From Muribaculaceae bacterium (GTDB lineage: Bacteria; Bacteroidota; Bacteroidia; Bacteroidales; Muribaculaceae), in the NCBI GenBank assembly GCA_017391675.1, contig JAFOXR010000050.1, forward strand, positions 1 to 32,192: a stretch of 32,192 nt of DNA, read 5' to 3'. Under the pieces are notes generated by a model. The model was not told the origin of the DNA, did no database searches, and saw only the letters and a program-made list of their open reading frames with translations. Position numbers and translations under genes: made by a program. Every line of letters starts with the position of its first letter. The stretch's first letter is position 1. Shown here piece by piece: positions 1 through 8,008 of the stretch.

Positions 1-240
1 AGAATGTTATTATGCAAGATAAACTTGCACTCAATCTTTATTACATTAAGAATCACAGTTTATTTCTTGACATAAAACTCATTTTTAAAACTATCTTCTC
101 AGTAGGATAGTATAATTTTTATAATATATATTATTCAATATAATACATTTCTCGACGATTATTTATTCACCTTACACCTATTTAACATAATACAAATTAT
201 GGTGCAATATGTCATGCGCAAAGTAAATAAAAGATTTTAA
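1..240. other. AT-rich stretch with no confident gene
   Basis: No convincing coding region is visible. A plus-strand frame is open from base 1 to a TAA at 73-75 and could be the tail of a gene lying mostly outside the window, but 24 codons of AT-rich sequence are not enough to claim it. The stretch holds a small palindrome at 13-29 (TGCAAG, 5-base loop, CTTGCA) and a 6-bp hairpin at 90-111 followed by a T-rich run. The latter would suit a weak plus-strand terminator. Confidence 0.4.
90..120 (+). terminator. weak hairpin plus T-rich tail
   Basis: ACTATC (90-95) pairs with GATAGT (106-111) around a 10-base loop, followed by TATAATTTTT. In plus orientation this resembles a weak intrinsic terminator, perhaps for a gene ending left of or at the window edge. 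The stem is short and AT-rich, so chance is possible. Confidence 0.25.
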
Positions 241-348
241 TTATTTCTTCAATTCACGAATAATTTTTATTACAAAAAAGTAAACAAAAAAAATCGTAGC
301 TAAAATAATTATATACTCAAACAAACCAATGTTACAAAACATAAACAT
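241..348 (-). CDS. possible 35-residue single-pass membrane peptide
   Basis: This minus-strand frame runs from an ATG at 348 (second ATG at 342) to TAA at 241-243, giving 35 residues. The product would be one hydrophobic helix over about residues 10-27 followed by a basic tail, IIRELKK, which is a plausible inside-anchored membrane peptide. The ATG lies 6 bases after the stop of the 52-residue frame upstream, so the two could be translationally coupled. AT-rich DNA readily produces hydrophobic frames rich in Ile, Phe and Leu, so the call is weak. I recognise no family. Confidence 0.25.
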   Translation of the reverse strand: MFMFCNIGLFEYIIILATIFFVYFFVIKIIRELKK

Positions 349-354
349 ATCATT

Positions 355-513
355 TTAAAAGACAAACAAAACTAAAGAAATTATAGATGCAATAATTATA
401 TACCATTTTATAAATGTAAAAATTCTTTCTAATAAATCTTTTAAATCATTATCCATATTACTTGTTATTATAAAGTTCGCCAATATTACCAGGACGCTAA
501 GTACCTGAACCAT
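355..513 (-). CDS. possible 52-residue two-helix membrane protein
   Basis: The frame is open from 576, but the first 21 residues overlap another small frame and look like an AT-rich shadow. The more likely start is the ATG at 513, giving 52 residues. The product has a hydrophobic helix (about residues 2-16), a polar linker containing DNDLKDLLERIF, and a second helix at the C-terminus ending LVLFVF. It begins 17 bases before the stop of the frame upstream, which would allow coupled translation. No family is recognised. The acidic, helical linker argues somewhat for a real protein rather than random AT-rich sequence. Confidence 0.3.
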   Translation of the reverse strand: MVQVLSVLVILANFIITSNMDNDLKDLLERIFTFIKWYIIIASIISLVLFVF

Positions 514-601
514 CAATACCAAATGGACAAGAAATACTATAATTAGTACTATAATTATGATATATTTCACTAGCAAGTACAGCTAACTGCCTATCTGTCA
601 T
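497..601 (-). CDS. possible 34-residue soluble peptide
   Basis: The frame is open from an ATG at 640 (47 residues), but that codon sits only four bases after a TATATTTG promoter element (645-652), too close for a leader. The ATG at 601 gives 34 residues starting MTDRQLAVLASEIY and ending CPFGIDGSGT. The composition is balanced and unlike random AT-rich translation. Joined to the next frame by a frameshift it would make one small membrane protein, so a broken single gene is the main alternative to a string of tiny genes. Function is unknown. Confidence 0.3.
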   Translation of the reverse strand: MTDRQLAVLASEIYHNYSTNYSISCPFGIDGSGT

Positions 602-644
602 TCTATCATAGTTTTTACAAATAATAGCGAAGGACTTCATTGCG

Positions 645-652
645 CAAATATA
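645..652 (-). promoter_or_regulatory. TANNTTTG -7 element, leftward
   Basis: Read on the minus strand this is TATATTTG, matching the Bacteroidota -7 consensus. It faces the small frames at 241-601 and lies back to back with the rightward element at 675-682. No clear -33 element is visible. Confidence 0.4.
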
Positions 653-674
653 ATACTATTCTTTATATTATTCG

Positions 675-682
675 TATCTTTG
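675..682 (+). promoter_or_regulatory. TANNTTTG -7 element for the methyltransferase
   Basis: TATCTTTG matches the Bacteroidota -7 consensus and lies 27 bases upstream of the ATG at 710. It overlaps an in-frame TTG at 680, which shows that the longer reading from 680 cannot be the true start. Confidence 0.6.
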
Positions 683-709
683 CAAAGAAATCAATTAAAC
701 ACTACCAAC

Positions 710-1930
710 ATGACATTAGAAGAATTGAAAGAAACAGCAAACAATAATGAATTTCACAAATTCATTAATACACATATGTCATGTGATACAAATAAGTTAA
801 GACTTAAATCTCATAAAGATTGTGATTTCGATGTAAATTACGCTATTCTTCAAATTGAATGCAAAAATAGAATTAAGAAAAAACTACCCGAATTATTCGA
901 CAAACATAATTTCTTATTTCCGAACACACTTTCAACTGAACAATGCACAGCAGAAAGTATTGCCAAATTCCATGCTTCTCTGTTAAGTCCTAATGCTAGC
1001 GTACTTGATTTAACAGCTGGTCTTTGCATTGATGCTTATTATATTTCTAAATCGGTAAAATCAGTTACTGCATTAGAAATAAATCCTGAAACAGCTATTG
1101 TGTCAAAGTTCAATATGGACACACATACAGACAATGTAACTGTAATATGTGAAGACTGTAATGATTTTATAAAAAACACATCACAACACTATGATGTAAT
1201 TTTTATTGATCCTGCTCGACGAGGCAGCAACAACAAGCGTTTGTTCGGATTAAGCGATTGCGAGCCAAATGTATTGGAGTTAATTCCTTCTATAAAGGGA
1301 ATCACTGACACTCTTTATATAAAAGCGTCTCCTATGCTTGACATATCGCAGTCAATCAAGGAGTTAAACAACAAAGTATCTGATATTTGGGTGAACGGCA
1401 TTAACAATGAATGCAAAGAGGTTTTATTTAAAATTGAATTAAACAACAATAGCGAAATGCTATCACCGAATATACATACATTCAACTTTGAAAATGATGC
1501 AGTTCAGCACTTTTCATCTGTTTACAGTAAAAACCATGTTGTAAGTTTTCCTTGCAAAACACCCGAGGTAAATGAATATCTATATGAACCAAATAGATGC
1601 ATTATGAAGGCACAGGTATATGATGCGCTAGAATCAGAGTACAACATATCAAGAATACATAACAATTCTCATCTATTTGTTAATGAAACACTTACAGAGG
1701 ATTTCCCAGGAAGGAGATTCATCATAACTAGTATAATTCCTTTTAAGAGCAATGCAATAAAATCAATAAGCAAATCATTCCCTCAAATCAATGTTAGCGT
1801 AAGAAACTTCAGGTTATCAGCCGAAGAACTTAAGAAGAAACTTAAAGTCAATGATGGCGGCAACAATTACCTGTTTGGCACTACCGATAAAGACAACAAT
1901 GCAATTCTGCTCATTTGTAAAAAAGCATGA
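710..1930 (+). CDS. class I SAM-dependent methyltransferase (PG_1098-like)
   Basis: A 406-residue protein of the Bacteroidota family typified by PG_1098 of Porphyromonas gingivalis. A helical N-terminal region precedes a Rossmann methyltransferase core. The SAM-binding loop is LDLTAGLCIDA (residues 99-109), the acidic residue after strand 2 is in ALEINPE (121-127), and the catalytic loop is IDPARRG (166-172), a DPPY-type motif. The C-terminal ~100 residues match the THUMP-like/ferredoxin-like domain that ends SVRNFRLSAEELKKKL. An RNA substrate is likely from the domain layout but is not proven. I chose the ATG at 710 because the in-frame TTG at 680 lies inside the promoter element. The gene converges on smpB with only 10 bases between stops. 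Confidence 0.88.
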   Translation: MTLEELKETANNNEFHKFINTHMSCDTNKLRLKSHKDCDFDVNYAILQIECKNRIKKKLPELFDKHNFLFPNTLSTEQCTAESIAKFHASLLSPNASVLDLTAGLCIDAYYISKSVKSVTALEINPETAIVSKFNMDTHTDNVTVICEDCNDFIKNTSQHYDVIFIDPARRGSNNKRLFGLSDCEPNVLELIPSIKGITDTLYIKASPMLDISQSIKELNNKVSDIWVNGINNECKEVLFKIELNNNSEMLSPNIHTFNFENDAVQHFSSVYSKNHVVSFPCKTPEVNEYLYEPNRCIMKAQVYDALESEYNISRIHNNSHLFVNETLTEDFPGRRFIITSIIPFKSNAIKSISKSFPQINVSVRNFRLSAEELKKKLKVNDGGNNYLFGTTDKDNNAILLICKKA

Positions 1931-1957
1931 ATAATGAATTTCATCGCTTCATTATTC
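1929..1957. terminator. inverted repeat spanning two convergent stop codons
   Basis: GAATAATGAA (1929-1938) and TTCATTATTC (1948-1957) form a perfect 10-bp stem with a 9-base loop. The left arm starts in the methyltransferase stop TGA. The smpB stop lies at 1941-1943 in the loop, so the right arm encodes the last residues of SmpB. On the minus strand a run of six T follows a few bases after the stem, so it should act best as the smpB terminator. It may also stop rightward transcription. Confidence 0.55.
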
Positions 1958-2393
1958 TGCTCATCATTATTTTATCTTCTCTTTCCTTGATTGACTGTCG
2001 CTTGTCATACATCTTCTTACCTTTAGCAATAGCGATAACAAGTTTAGCCAATCCGCGTTCATTTATAAATAACTTTAAAGGAACTATTGAGAACCCGCTT
2101 ACCGAATTATTTTTTGCCAATCGTTCGATCTCCTTTTTTTTCAGCAATAGTTTTCTTTCTCTACGCTCAGCATGATTATTATAGCTACCATAAAAATATT
2201 CTGCTATATACATGTTTTTCACCCAGACTTCTCCGTTATTTATAAAACAGAATGTATCTGTCAAGCCAGCCTTACCTTGCCGTATTGACTTTATTTCAGT
2301 TCCGGTCAAAACGATGCCCGCAGTAAAAGTTTCTACTATTTCATAATCAAATGTAGCCCTTCTGTTTTTTATATTGATTTGATTATTTGCCAT
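1941..2393 (-). CDS. smpB: SsrA-binding protein SmpB
   Basis: A 150-residue SmpB, the partner of tmRNA in trans-translation, which carries SsrA RNA to stalled ribosomes. The sequence shows the family pattern: [14 protein letters not shown] near the N-terminus, the [12 protein letters not shown] segment, and a basic C-terminal tail ([16 protein letters not shown]) that lies in the mRNA channel during rescue. Length matches the family. It follows the Yip1-like gene by 3 bases, so the two are almost certainly co-transcribed. Its end overlaps the inverted repeat at 1929-1957. The tmRNA gene itself is not in this window. Confidence 0.96.
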   Translation of the reverse strand: MANNQINIKNRRATFDYEIVETFTAGIVLTGTEIKSIRQGKAGLTDTFCFINNGEVWVKNMYIAEYFYGSYNNHAERRERKLLLKKKEIERLAKNNSVSGFSIVPLKLFINERGLAKLVIAIAKGKKMYDKRQSIKEREDKIMMSRIMKR

Positions 2394-2396
2394 TTT

Positions 2397-2948
2397 CTAA
2401 AAATTTGGAATTAATAATTCTAAAACAAACTTTATACCAACTGGTATCAACAGCATGAACAATGACGATAAAATTATAAATTTAACATGTTCTGCCTGTG
2501 GCACAGCAACATAGTTTATCCCTTTATAAATAACAAATATTATATACAACGGGAAAATCTCAAAAAATGGGAAACCAGGCATAAAGTTTCTTAGCACATT
2601 AAAAAGCACTAAAATAGCGAGGTTAAACACCACATAATTATTAAGCTTATTTATTTCATTCTTTGATTTAAATACATTAGAATAAATACCTGTTAGAAAA
2701 TACGATACGGCAAAGAATGAAATAAAATATTTCACAAAGTCTATCAATGCGTATAGTATCACTCCATTTAATCCAACACTTCCATCTCCAAACAAGAAAG
2801 GAACAAATACTGACAATGACAATATTGCTAAAACTGGATAATACAGCTTAGACAACAACAAATTATTAGGGATGGTGTATTTATTTATATCTTTCCAGCC
2901 TTCACTTGGAGATACAATTAACAGTGCTATATACTTAATGAAGTTCAT
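2397..2948 (-). CDS. Yip1-domain membrane protein
   Basis: A 183-residue integral membrane protein. It begins with a short amphipathic stretch carrying SPSEGWKDI, typical of bacterial Yip1-domain proteins, and then has about five hydrophobic helices ending in FVLELLIPNF. Bacterial Yip1-domain proteins are common in Bacteroidota but their role is unknown; a part in membrane organisation is only inference. The gene sits immediately upstream of smpB. A TAATTTTG element at 2967-2974 on the minus strand gives a short leader and supports the chosen ATG. Confidence 0.8.
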   Translation of the reverse strand: MNFIKYIALLIVSPSEGWKDINKYTIPNNLLLSKLYYPVLAILSLSVFVPFLFGDGSVGLNGVILYALIDFVKYFISFFAVSYFLTGIYSNVFKSKNEINKLNNYVVFNLAILVLFNVLRNFMPGFPFFEIFPLYIIFVIYKGINYVAVPQAEHVKFIILSSLFMLLIPVGIKFVLELLIPNF

Positions 2949-2966
2949 TTCTAATGATATTTTCTA

Positions 2967-2974
2967 CAAAATTA
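2967..2974 (-). promoter_or_regulatory. TANNTTTG -7 element for the yip1-smpB operon
   Basis: On the minus strand the sequence is TAATTTTG, 18 bases before the ATG at 2948. It is the only good Bacteroidota -7 match upstream of this pair. Confidence 0.5.
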
Positions 2975-3040
2975 ATACAATTACAACAATTTAGAAAGAA
3001 ATATTTAAACAACACGATTTCATCGTTTTTTCTGCACATC

Positions 3041-3071
3041 TTGTAAAGTCACAAAAAAATAGTTATTTTTG
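3041..3071 (+). promoter_or_regulatory. -33/-7 promoter for the cdsA operon
   Basis: TTG at 3041-3043 and TATTTTTG at 3064-3071 are separated by 20 bases, matching the Bacteroidota pattern of a TTG-containing -33 element and a TANNTTTG -7 element. It lies 24 bases before the GTG start of cdsA and is the most complete promoter in the window. Confidence 0.6.
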
Positions 3072-3095
3072 TAGAATAATCAACAAAATACTAAA

Positions 3096-3923
3096 GTGAA
3101 GAAATTAATTACACGAACAGTAACAGGTGGCGTTTATGTAGCGCTCATCATTGCTTCTTTAACTATAAGTTCCCCTATCCTATTCGCATCATTATTTGCA
3201 TTATTGCTAGCCCTAGGCTTATGGGAATTTCAGACACTTACTGACAGCCGTTATAGCACATCTACAGTCAGCAAGCTTATAGATATCATAGGCGGTTTGC
3301 TATTATTCTTTTTATTCTATTGGAAAACATCACACCCAGAATGTGGCTTTGATATATTCACGCCATATTTGATGTATTTCATAATCCGCAGCATATACCA
3401 GTTATATATCAAGTCTCCTCATGCATTGGAGGCTTGGGCCTTTTCTATTATGGGACAACTATATGTTGCTTTACCATTGTCATTACTTAATATTCTATAC
3501 ACAAGCAACCCATATATGCTGCTTGCGCTATTCTTATTTATATGGATTAACGATACCGGAGCTTTTTGCGTAGGAACATTATTTGGCAAGCATCGATTAT
3601 TTGAAAGGATCTCACCAAAGAAATCCTGGGAAGGTTTCTGGGGTGGACTTGCTTTATGCGTTATCGCATCAATATTGTTCTTCCACTTTTTCAATCCTTT
3701 CTTTAATGGGCCAGATTTAAGCACATGGATCAGTCTAGGAGTTATTGTTTCTGTATTTTCAACATATGGAGATTTATGTGAATCAATGATTAAACGCTCT
3801 CTAGGCGTTAAAGACAGCGGAAACATCTTGCCTGGACACGGAGGTATCCTTGACAGAATCGACAGTTTGCTTTTTGTTTCCCCTATCGCCCTACTTTTCT
3901 TTATGGCATTTGCTAATTTATAA
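3096..3923 (+). CDS. cdsA: phosphatidate cytidylyltransferase CdsA
   Basis: A 275-residue polytopic membrane enzyme that makes CDP-diacylglycerol from CTP and phosphatidic acid, the branch point to phosphatidylethanolamine and anionic phospholipids. The family signature is complete between residues 230 and 256: an S-x-x-KR segment, then VKDSGNILPGHGG and LDRID, which supplies the metal-binding acidic residues. About seven or eight hydrophobic helices precede it. The start is a GTG, 24 bases after a good promoter. It leads a likely operon with purM, a transglycosylase and a DUF3332 gene, each separated by 12-34 bases. Confidence 0.96.
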   Translation: MKKLITRTVTGGVYVALIIASLTISSPILFASLFALLLALGLWEFQTLTDSRYSTSTVSKLIDIIGGLLLFFLFYWKTSHPECGFDIFTPYLMYFIIRSIYQLYIKSPHALEAWAFSIMGQLYVALPLSLLNILYTSNPYMLLALFLFIWINDTGAFCVGTLFGKHRLFERISPKKSWEGFWGGLALCVIASILFFHFFNPFFNGPDLSTWISLGVIVSVFSTYGDLCESMIKRSLGVKDSGNILPGHGGILDRIDSLLFVSPIALLFFMAFANL

Positions 3924-3956
3924 TATATAAACGATAATAATTACATTCTAAATATT

Positions 3957-5123
3957 ATGAGTGATCAAAGATATGATTTAAGAGGCGTGTCTGCTTCAAA
4001 AGAAGATGTGCATAATGCAATAAAAAATGTAGATAAAGGACTGTACCCTAAGGCATTCTGTAAAATCATTCCCGATGTACTTGGGGGTGACCCTGAATAT
4101 TGCAATATCATGCATGCCGACGGTGCTGGTACCAAATCCTCATTAGCATACTTGTATTGGAAAGAGACTGGTGACATGAGTGTGTGGAAAGGTATTGCAC
4201 AAGACGCACTAATTATGAATATTGATGACCTGCTATGCGTTGGAGCTACCGACAACATTTTGCTGTCATCTACCATAGGACGCAACAAGCTGCTCATTCC
4301 TGGAGAGGTCATTTCAGCAATAATCAATGGCACAGAAGAACTGCTTGCCGAATTGAGAGAGTTAGGAGTGAACATTGTATCAACTGGTGGAGAGACAGCC
4401 GATGTAGGTGATTTGGTCCGTACTATTATCGTTGACAGCACAGTAACTTGCCGCATGAAGCGTAGCGATGTTATCAACAATGCTAATATAGCTGGTGGAG
4501 ATGTGATTGTCGGTTTGTCATCATCAGGCAAAGCAACATATGAAAAAGAATACAATGGCGGTATGGGTAGCAACGGTTTAACATCTGCCAGACATGATGT
4601 ATTTGCTAAATACCTTGCTGAAAAATACCCAGAAAGCTTCGACAAGAATGTTCCAGATGAATTAGTTTATTCAGGTAATGTAAAATTAACTGACCCAGTC
4701 GAAGGCGTAGATATCGATGCAGGAAAATTAGTTCTTTCACCAACTCGTACTTATGCACCAGTCATAAAGAAGCTTCTAGATAAGATGAGAGGCAAGATTC
4801 ACGGCATGGTACATTGTTCCGGTGGAGCACAAACAAAAATCCTTCACTTCATCGAGAACAAACATGTTATCAAGGACAATTTGTTCCCTACTCCTCCTTT
4901 ATTCAAGTTAATCCAAGATCAATCAGGAACCGACTGGAAAGAAATGTACAAAGTGTTCAACATGGGACACCGCATGGAAATTTATCTTTCCCCTGAAGAC
5001 GCCAACGATGTCATTGAAATAGCACAATCTTTTGGCATTGAAGCCCAAATTGTTGGTCGTGTTGAAGACTCTACCGAAAAGAAACTAACCATCATATCTG
5101 AATACGGTAAATTTGAGTATTAA
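3957..5123 (+). CDS. purM: phosphoribosylformylglycinamidine cyclo-ligase (AIR synthase)
   Basis: A 388-residue PurM, which closes the imidazole ring of AIR from FGAM and ATP in purine synthesis. The N-terminal ATP/substrate segment HADGAGTKSSLAYLY corresponds to the family DGVGTK motif. Downstream are DALIMNIDDLLCVGAT and the glycine-rich STGGETADV. It is longer than the ~345-residue enterobacterial enzyme, as is usual in Bacteroidales. It sits between a lipid gene and a cell-wall gene rather than with other pur genes. It lies 33 bases after cdsA with no promoter or terminator visible between, so it is probably read from the cdsA promoter. Confidence 0.95.
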   Translation: MSDQRYDLRGVSASKEDVHNAIKNVDKGLYPKAFCKIIPDVLGGDPEYCNIMHADGAGTKSSLAYLYWKETGDMSVWKGIAQDALIMNIDDLLCVGATDNILLSSTIGRNKLLIPGEVISAIINGTEELLAELRELGVNIVSTGGETADVGDLVRTIIVDSTVTCRMKRSDVINNANIAGGDVIVGLSSSGKATYEKEYNGGMGSNGLTSARHDVFAKYLAEKYPESFDKNVPDELVYSGNVKLTDPVEGVDIDAGKLVLSPTRTYAPVIKKLLDKMRGKIHGMVHCSGGAQTKILHFIENKHVIKDNLFPTPPLFKLIQDQSGTDWKEMYKVFNMGHRMEIYLSPEDANDVIEIAQSFGIEAQIVGRVEDSTEKKLTIISEYGKFEY

Positions 5124-5135
5124 CAAGATTGTTTC

Positions 5136-6512
5136 ATGAGAAATATCTTGCATATCATATGTTCAATCATAACTGCATTCCTGTTAATCATAATACATAC
5201 CGCTTGTGACAAGCATATTAACAGGAATGTAGAAACATATGAATTGCCTGATACTCTCATAGTGGGCACATTATACAGCCCAACAACTTTCTTCATTTTC
5301 AAAGGTGATACACTTGGATACGAATATGAACGAATAAATAAGTTCACACAAGACAAAGGTATCGTGGCTCGGTTTGTTCTCGGCAACAATTTACCTCACA
5401 TGATTGAACTTCTTGATTCAGGAAAAATTGATCTGATAGCATATGAAGTGCCCATCACTAATGAATATAAGAATATCGTCATACATTGCGGTAACGAAAA
5501 CATAACAAATCAAGTATTAGTACAACCCAAATCCAATAAAATGATTACCGATGCCATTCAACTTATTGGACAAGAAGTTTATGTTGAAAAAGGCTCTAAA
5601 TATGAGTCACGGCTGAAGAATCTTGACAATGAAGTTGGAGGAGGAATTATCATACATAGTGTTAGTCCAGATTCAGCAACCACCGAAGACCTTATTGAAA
5701 TGGTTGCAGACAGAAAAGTGCCATTAACAATAACAGATAGTGATATCGCTAAAATCAATCGAACATACTTCAAAAACATCAATATAGAAGTTCCTATCAG
5801 TTTTGCACAACGAGCGTCATGGGCTGTAAAGGACTCAATTCTAGCAGACAGCATCAATTCATGGAATGAATTACAAGAAAGTAAAAATGCATCTATGGCA
5901 TTGATTAAACGATATTTTGAATTGAGCAAGAACGAGGAAAGAAACATCAACTATCCTAAGCTCAATTTCAGCAATGGCAATATCTCTCCCTACGATCATA
6001 TATTCAAGAAATACGCTCCAGAAATAGGATGGGATTGGAGAATTCTTGCCGCTCAAGCATGGAGTGAATCAAGATTTGACACAACAGCAGTATCTTGGGC
6101 CGGAGCAAAAGGGTTAATGCAGCTAATGCCTGGAACAGCCCGCGCATATGGACTAGACATTGAACACATTACCAATCCTGAACTAAATGTTAAAGCGGCA
6201 GTAGCTAACATTAAAGAACTGAACCGAATACTATCAAAGAGGGTGCCTAATGAAGAAGAACGAATGAAGTTCATTTTGGCTGCCTATAACTCTGGTGTAG
6301 GTCATGTTCTTGACGCAATAGCTCTTGCAAAAAAATACGGAAAGAATCCGCAAATTTGGGAAGGCAATGTCAGTGAAACTCTGAGATGGAAAGCCAACCC
6401 AGAGTACTTCAATGACGAAGTATGCAGAGCCGGATACTTTAGAGGCAGTGAAACCATTGCATATGTTGAGAAGGTAAATAAGTATTATAATTACTTCAAA
6501 TCAAAAATTTAA
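5136..6512 (+). CDS. MltF-type membrane-bound lytic transglycosylase lipoprotein
   Basis: A 458-residue two-domain lipoprotein. A signal peptide ends in HTAC with the lipid cysteine at residue 24. Residues ~40-265 resemble a periplasmic solute-binding (SBP_bac_3) domain, and residues ~285-445 form an SLT lytic transglycosylase domain. Catalytic Glu311 sits in AWSESRFD, followed by GAKGLMQLMPGTA and AAYNSG, all diagnostic of family 1 transglycosylases. This layout is that of E. coli MltF, which cleaves peptidoglycan to 1,6-anhydromuropeptides and is regulated through its binding domain. It starts 12 bases after purM and so is probably co-transcribed. The symbol is left blank because several MltF paralogues occur in this phylum. 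Confidence 0.9.
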   Translation: MRNILHIICSIITAFLLIIIHTACDKHINRNVETYELPDTLIVGTLYSPTTFFIFKGDTLGYEYERINKFTQDKGIVARFVLGNNLPHMIELLDSGKIDLIAYEVPITNEYKNIVIHCGNENITNQVLVQPKSNKMITDAIQLIGQEVYVEKGSKYESRLKNLDNEVGGGIIIHSVSPDSATTEDLIEMVADRKVPLTITDSDIAKINRTYFKNINIEVPISFAQRASWAVKDSILADSINSWNELQESKNASMALIKRYFELSKNEERNINYPKLNFSNGNISPYDHIFKKYAPEIGWDWRILAAQAWSESRFDTTAVSWAGAKGLMQLMPGTARAYGLDIEHITNPELNVKAAVANIKELNRILSKRVPNEEERMKFILAAYNSGVGHVLDAIALAKKYGKNPQIWEGNVSETLRWKANPEYFNDEVCRAGYFRGSETIAYVEKVNKYYNYFKSKI

Positions 6513-6546
6513 CCACGAACTATCATCATTAAAATTTATAGCATAT

Positions 6547-7095
6547 ATGAAAAAAAGAGTATTTACAGTAGCAGTTATACTTTCAATTGCATCATCAATG
6601 TTATTTACATCTTGCATTGGAAGTTTTGAATTAACCAATAAGGTGCTAACATGGAACAAACAGGTAAGCAACAAATTTGTAAATGCAATGATTTTTGCAG
6701 CTTTCTGCGTTATTCCAGTTTATGAACTTACAGCAATAGCCGATATACTAGTTATAAACAGTATCGAGTTCTGGTCTGGTTCTAACCCCGTTACTGCTAG
6801 CACACAAGTTATTGACGGAAAAAATGCACGATACTTAGTGCAACGCGACAAGAATGGATACACGATAACTAATACTAGCGACAATAGCACTTTCAAATTC
6901 GTATTTGATTCTTGCGAAAATTCTTGGTCTTTAGAGAAGGACGGAAAGTCTTATGAACTGTTGCAATATGTTGATGACAATCATGTTAGAATGGCAACTC
7001 CTAACAACGAATTCCGTACATTTGAACTATCAAATGAAGGTGTAATGGCTTATCAAGCAACATTGCAAGGAAACTACATGGCAATGTCAAATTAA
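6547..7095 (+). CDS. DUF3332 family lipoprotein
   Basis: A 182-residue protein with a lipoprotein signal ending FTSC (Cys23). The conserved DUF3332 core follows: FVNAMIFAAFCVIPVYELTA, then ADILVINSIEFWSGSNPV. The core has two hydrophobic stretches, so the protein probably sits at or in a membrane as well as being lipidated. The C-terminal half is a soluble, beta-rich region. Function is unknown for the family. It lies 34 bases after the transglycosylase gene and just before a strong terminator, so it is the last gene of the cdsA operon. An envelope role is suggested only by this context. Confidence 0.82.
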   Translation: MKKRVFTVAVILSIASSMLFTSCIGSFELTNKVLTWNKQVSNKFVNAMIFAAFCVIPVYELTAIADILVINSIEFWSGSNPVTASTQVIDGKNARYLVQRDKNGYTITNTSDNSTFKFVFDSCENSWSLEKDGKSYELLQYVDDNHVRMATPNNEFRTFELSNEGVMAYQATLQGNYMAMSN

Positions 7096-7120
7096 CAAAG
7101 GCTCACATAGCATAACAAAT

Positions 7121-7150
7121 AAGAAAAGGAGGCATTAGCCTCCTTTTCTT
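7121..7150. terminator. bidirectional intrinsic terminator
   Basis: AAGAAAAGGAGGC (7121-7133) and its exact complement (7138-7150) form a 13-bp perfect stem with a 4-base ATTA loop. The A-rich and T-rich stem ends give a T tract in both directions. It lies between the convergent DUF3332 and export lipoprotein genes. Confidence 0.9.
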
Positions 7151-7171
7151 ATGCTATATTTGTACCGATAA

Positions 7172-7984
7172 TTACTTAACAATGGTTACAACCAAAGTTG
7201 CAATAGATATCAATGTACCCATTGTACTCAAACCGAGTGACAATGCTGGTGGTATAGTCCATGAAGAACGAGCTTTTGATGCATTTGGTGTTACATATAT
7301 AACATCATTCTGTTGCAAATTATAATAAGGAGAAAGCACCAGATTCTTGTCATTAAGATTAATACGATGGATTTCACGAGTACCATCAGTTTTTGTACGG
7401 ATAAGCATTACATTCTCACGCTCACCCATGATAGTCAAGTCACCAGCCATTGCTAGAGCTTCTAGAATATTCATTTTTTCGTTTGTAGCTGTATATACAC
7501 CCGAACGCGCAACTTCACCTAATACAGACACCTTAAAGTTCTTGAATCTTATATCAATACCAGGAGTTTCTTTTATATACTTTGGATAAATATTATCAAG
7601 AATCTCCTTTTGAGCTTGATTCTTGGTCATACCACCTATTTTTATCGTACCAATCACAGGGAATTCAATGTTACCTTCATTATCCACTAGATAGAATGAA
7701 GAACTATTATTTGCAGCACTTCCATAAGTACTTAAAGTACCAGCCATTTCATATACCAGCCCCATTCTGTTAAATGGTTTTACTACTTCAGGATTTGAAG
7801 CAGAAACAAGAATCTCCAACAAATCACCTGGCATAATTACAGGATCCGTACTTTTCGCAACTTGTTGCAATGCCTCTTGTGGAATAGTCTCAGCTCCTAC
7901 CATATATGGAACTTTCTTAGATGAAGCACAACTTGTAATAAACAGTGCAGTTAATAATATAACTGCAAAATGTAGATATTTCAT
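7172..7984 (-). CDS. Wza-like polysaccharide export lipoprotein
   Basis: A 270-residue outer-membrane polysaccharide export protein. A signal peptide ends ITSC (Cys19). A poly-export domain follows at about residues 45-148, then an SLBB segment from residue 153 (VLGEVARSGVY). A C-terminal hydrophobic helix at about 247-268 would span the outer membrane, as in Wza. The longer frame starts at a TTG (8011) that lies inside the TACATTTG promoter element, so I use the ATG at 7984. Homologues usually stand beside a Wzc-type tyrosine kinase and glycosyltransferases. Here none is present, so this copy must work with partners encoded elsewhere or in another export role. Confidence 0.9.
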   Translation of the reverse strand: MKYLHFAVILLTALFITSCASSKKVPYMVGAETIPQEALQQVAKSTDPVIMPGDLLEILVSASNPEVVKPFNRMGLVYEMAGTLSTYGSAANNSSSFYLVDNEGNIEFPVIGTIKIGGMTKNQAQKEILDNIYPKYIKETPGIDIRFKNFKVSVLGEVARSGVYTATNEKMNILEALAMAGDLTIMGERENVMLIRTKTDGTREIHRINLNDKNLVLSPYYNLQQNDVIYVTPNASKARSSWTIPPALSLGLSTMGTLISIATLVVTIVK

Positions 7985-8008
7985 ACTTAATATTTTTTCA
8001 ATTTTATG

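Noticed and set aside
1-75. Open plus-strand frame touching the left edge
   Set aside because: Only 24 codons in AT-rich DNA, with no recognisable C-terminal pattern; kept only as a remark in the gap entry.
1927-2175. 82-codon plus-strand frame after the methyltransferase
   Set aside because: Antisense to smpB, rich in Phe/Ser/Leu as expected for a shadow frame.
3965-4645. 226-codon frame antisense to purM
   Set aside because: Ser/Pro-rich shadow of a confident purM; no promoter or recognisable domain.
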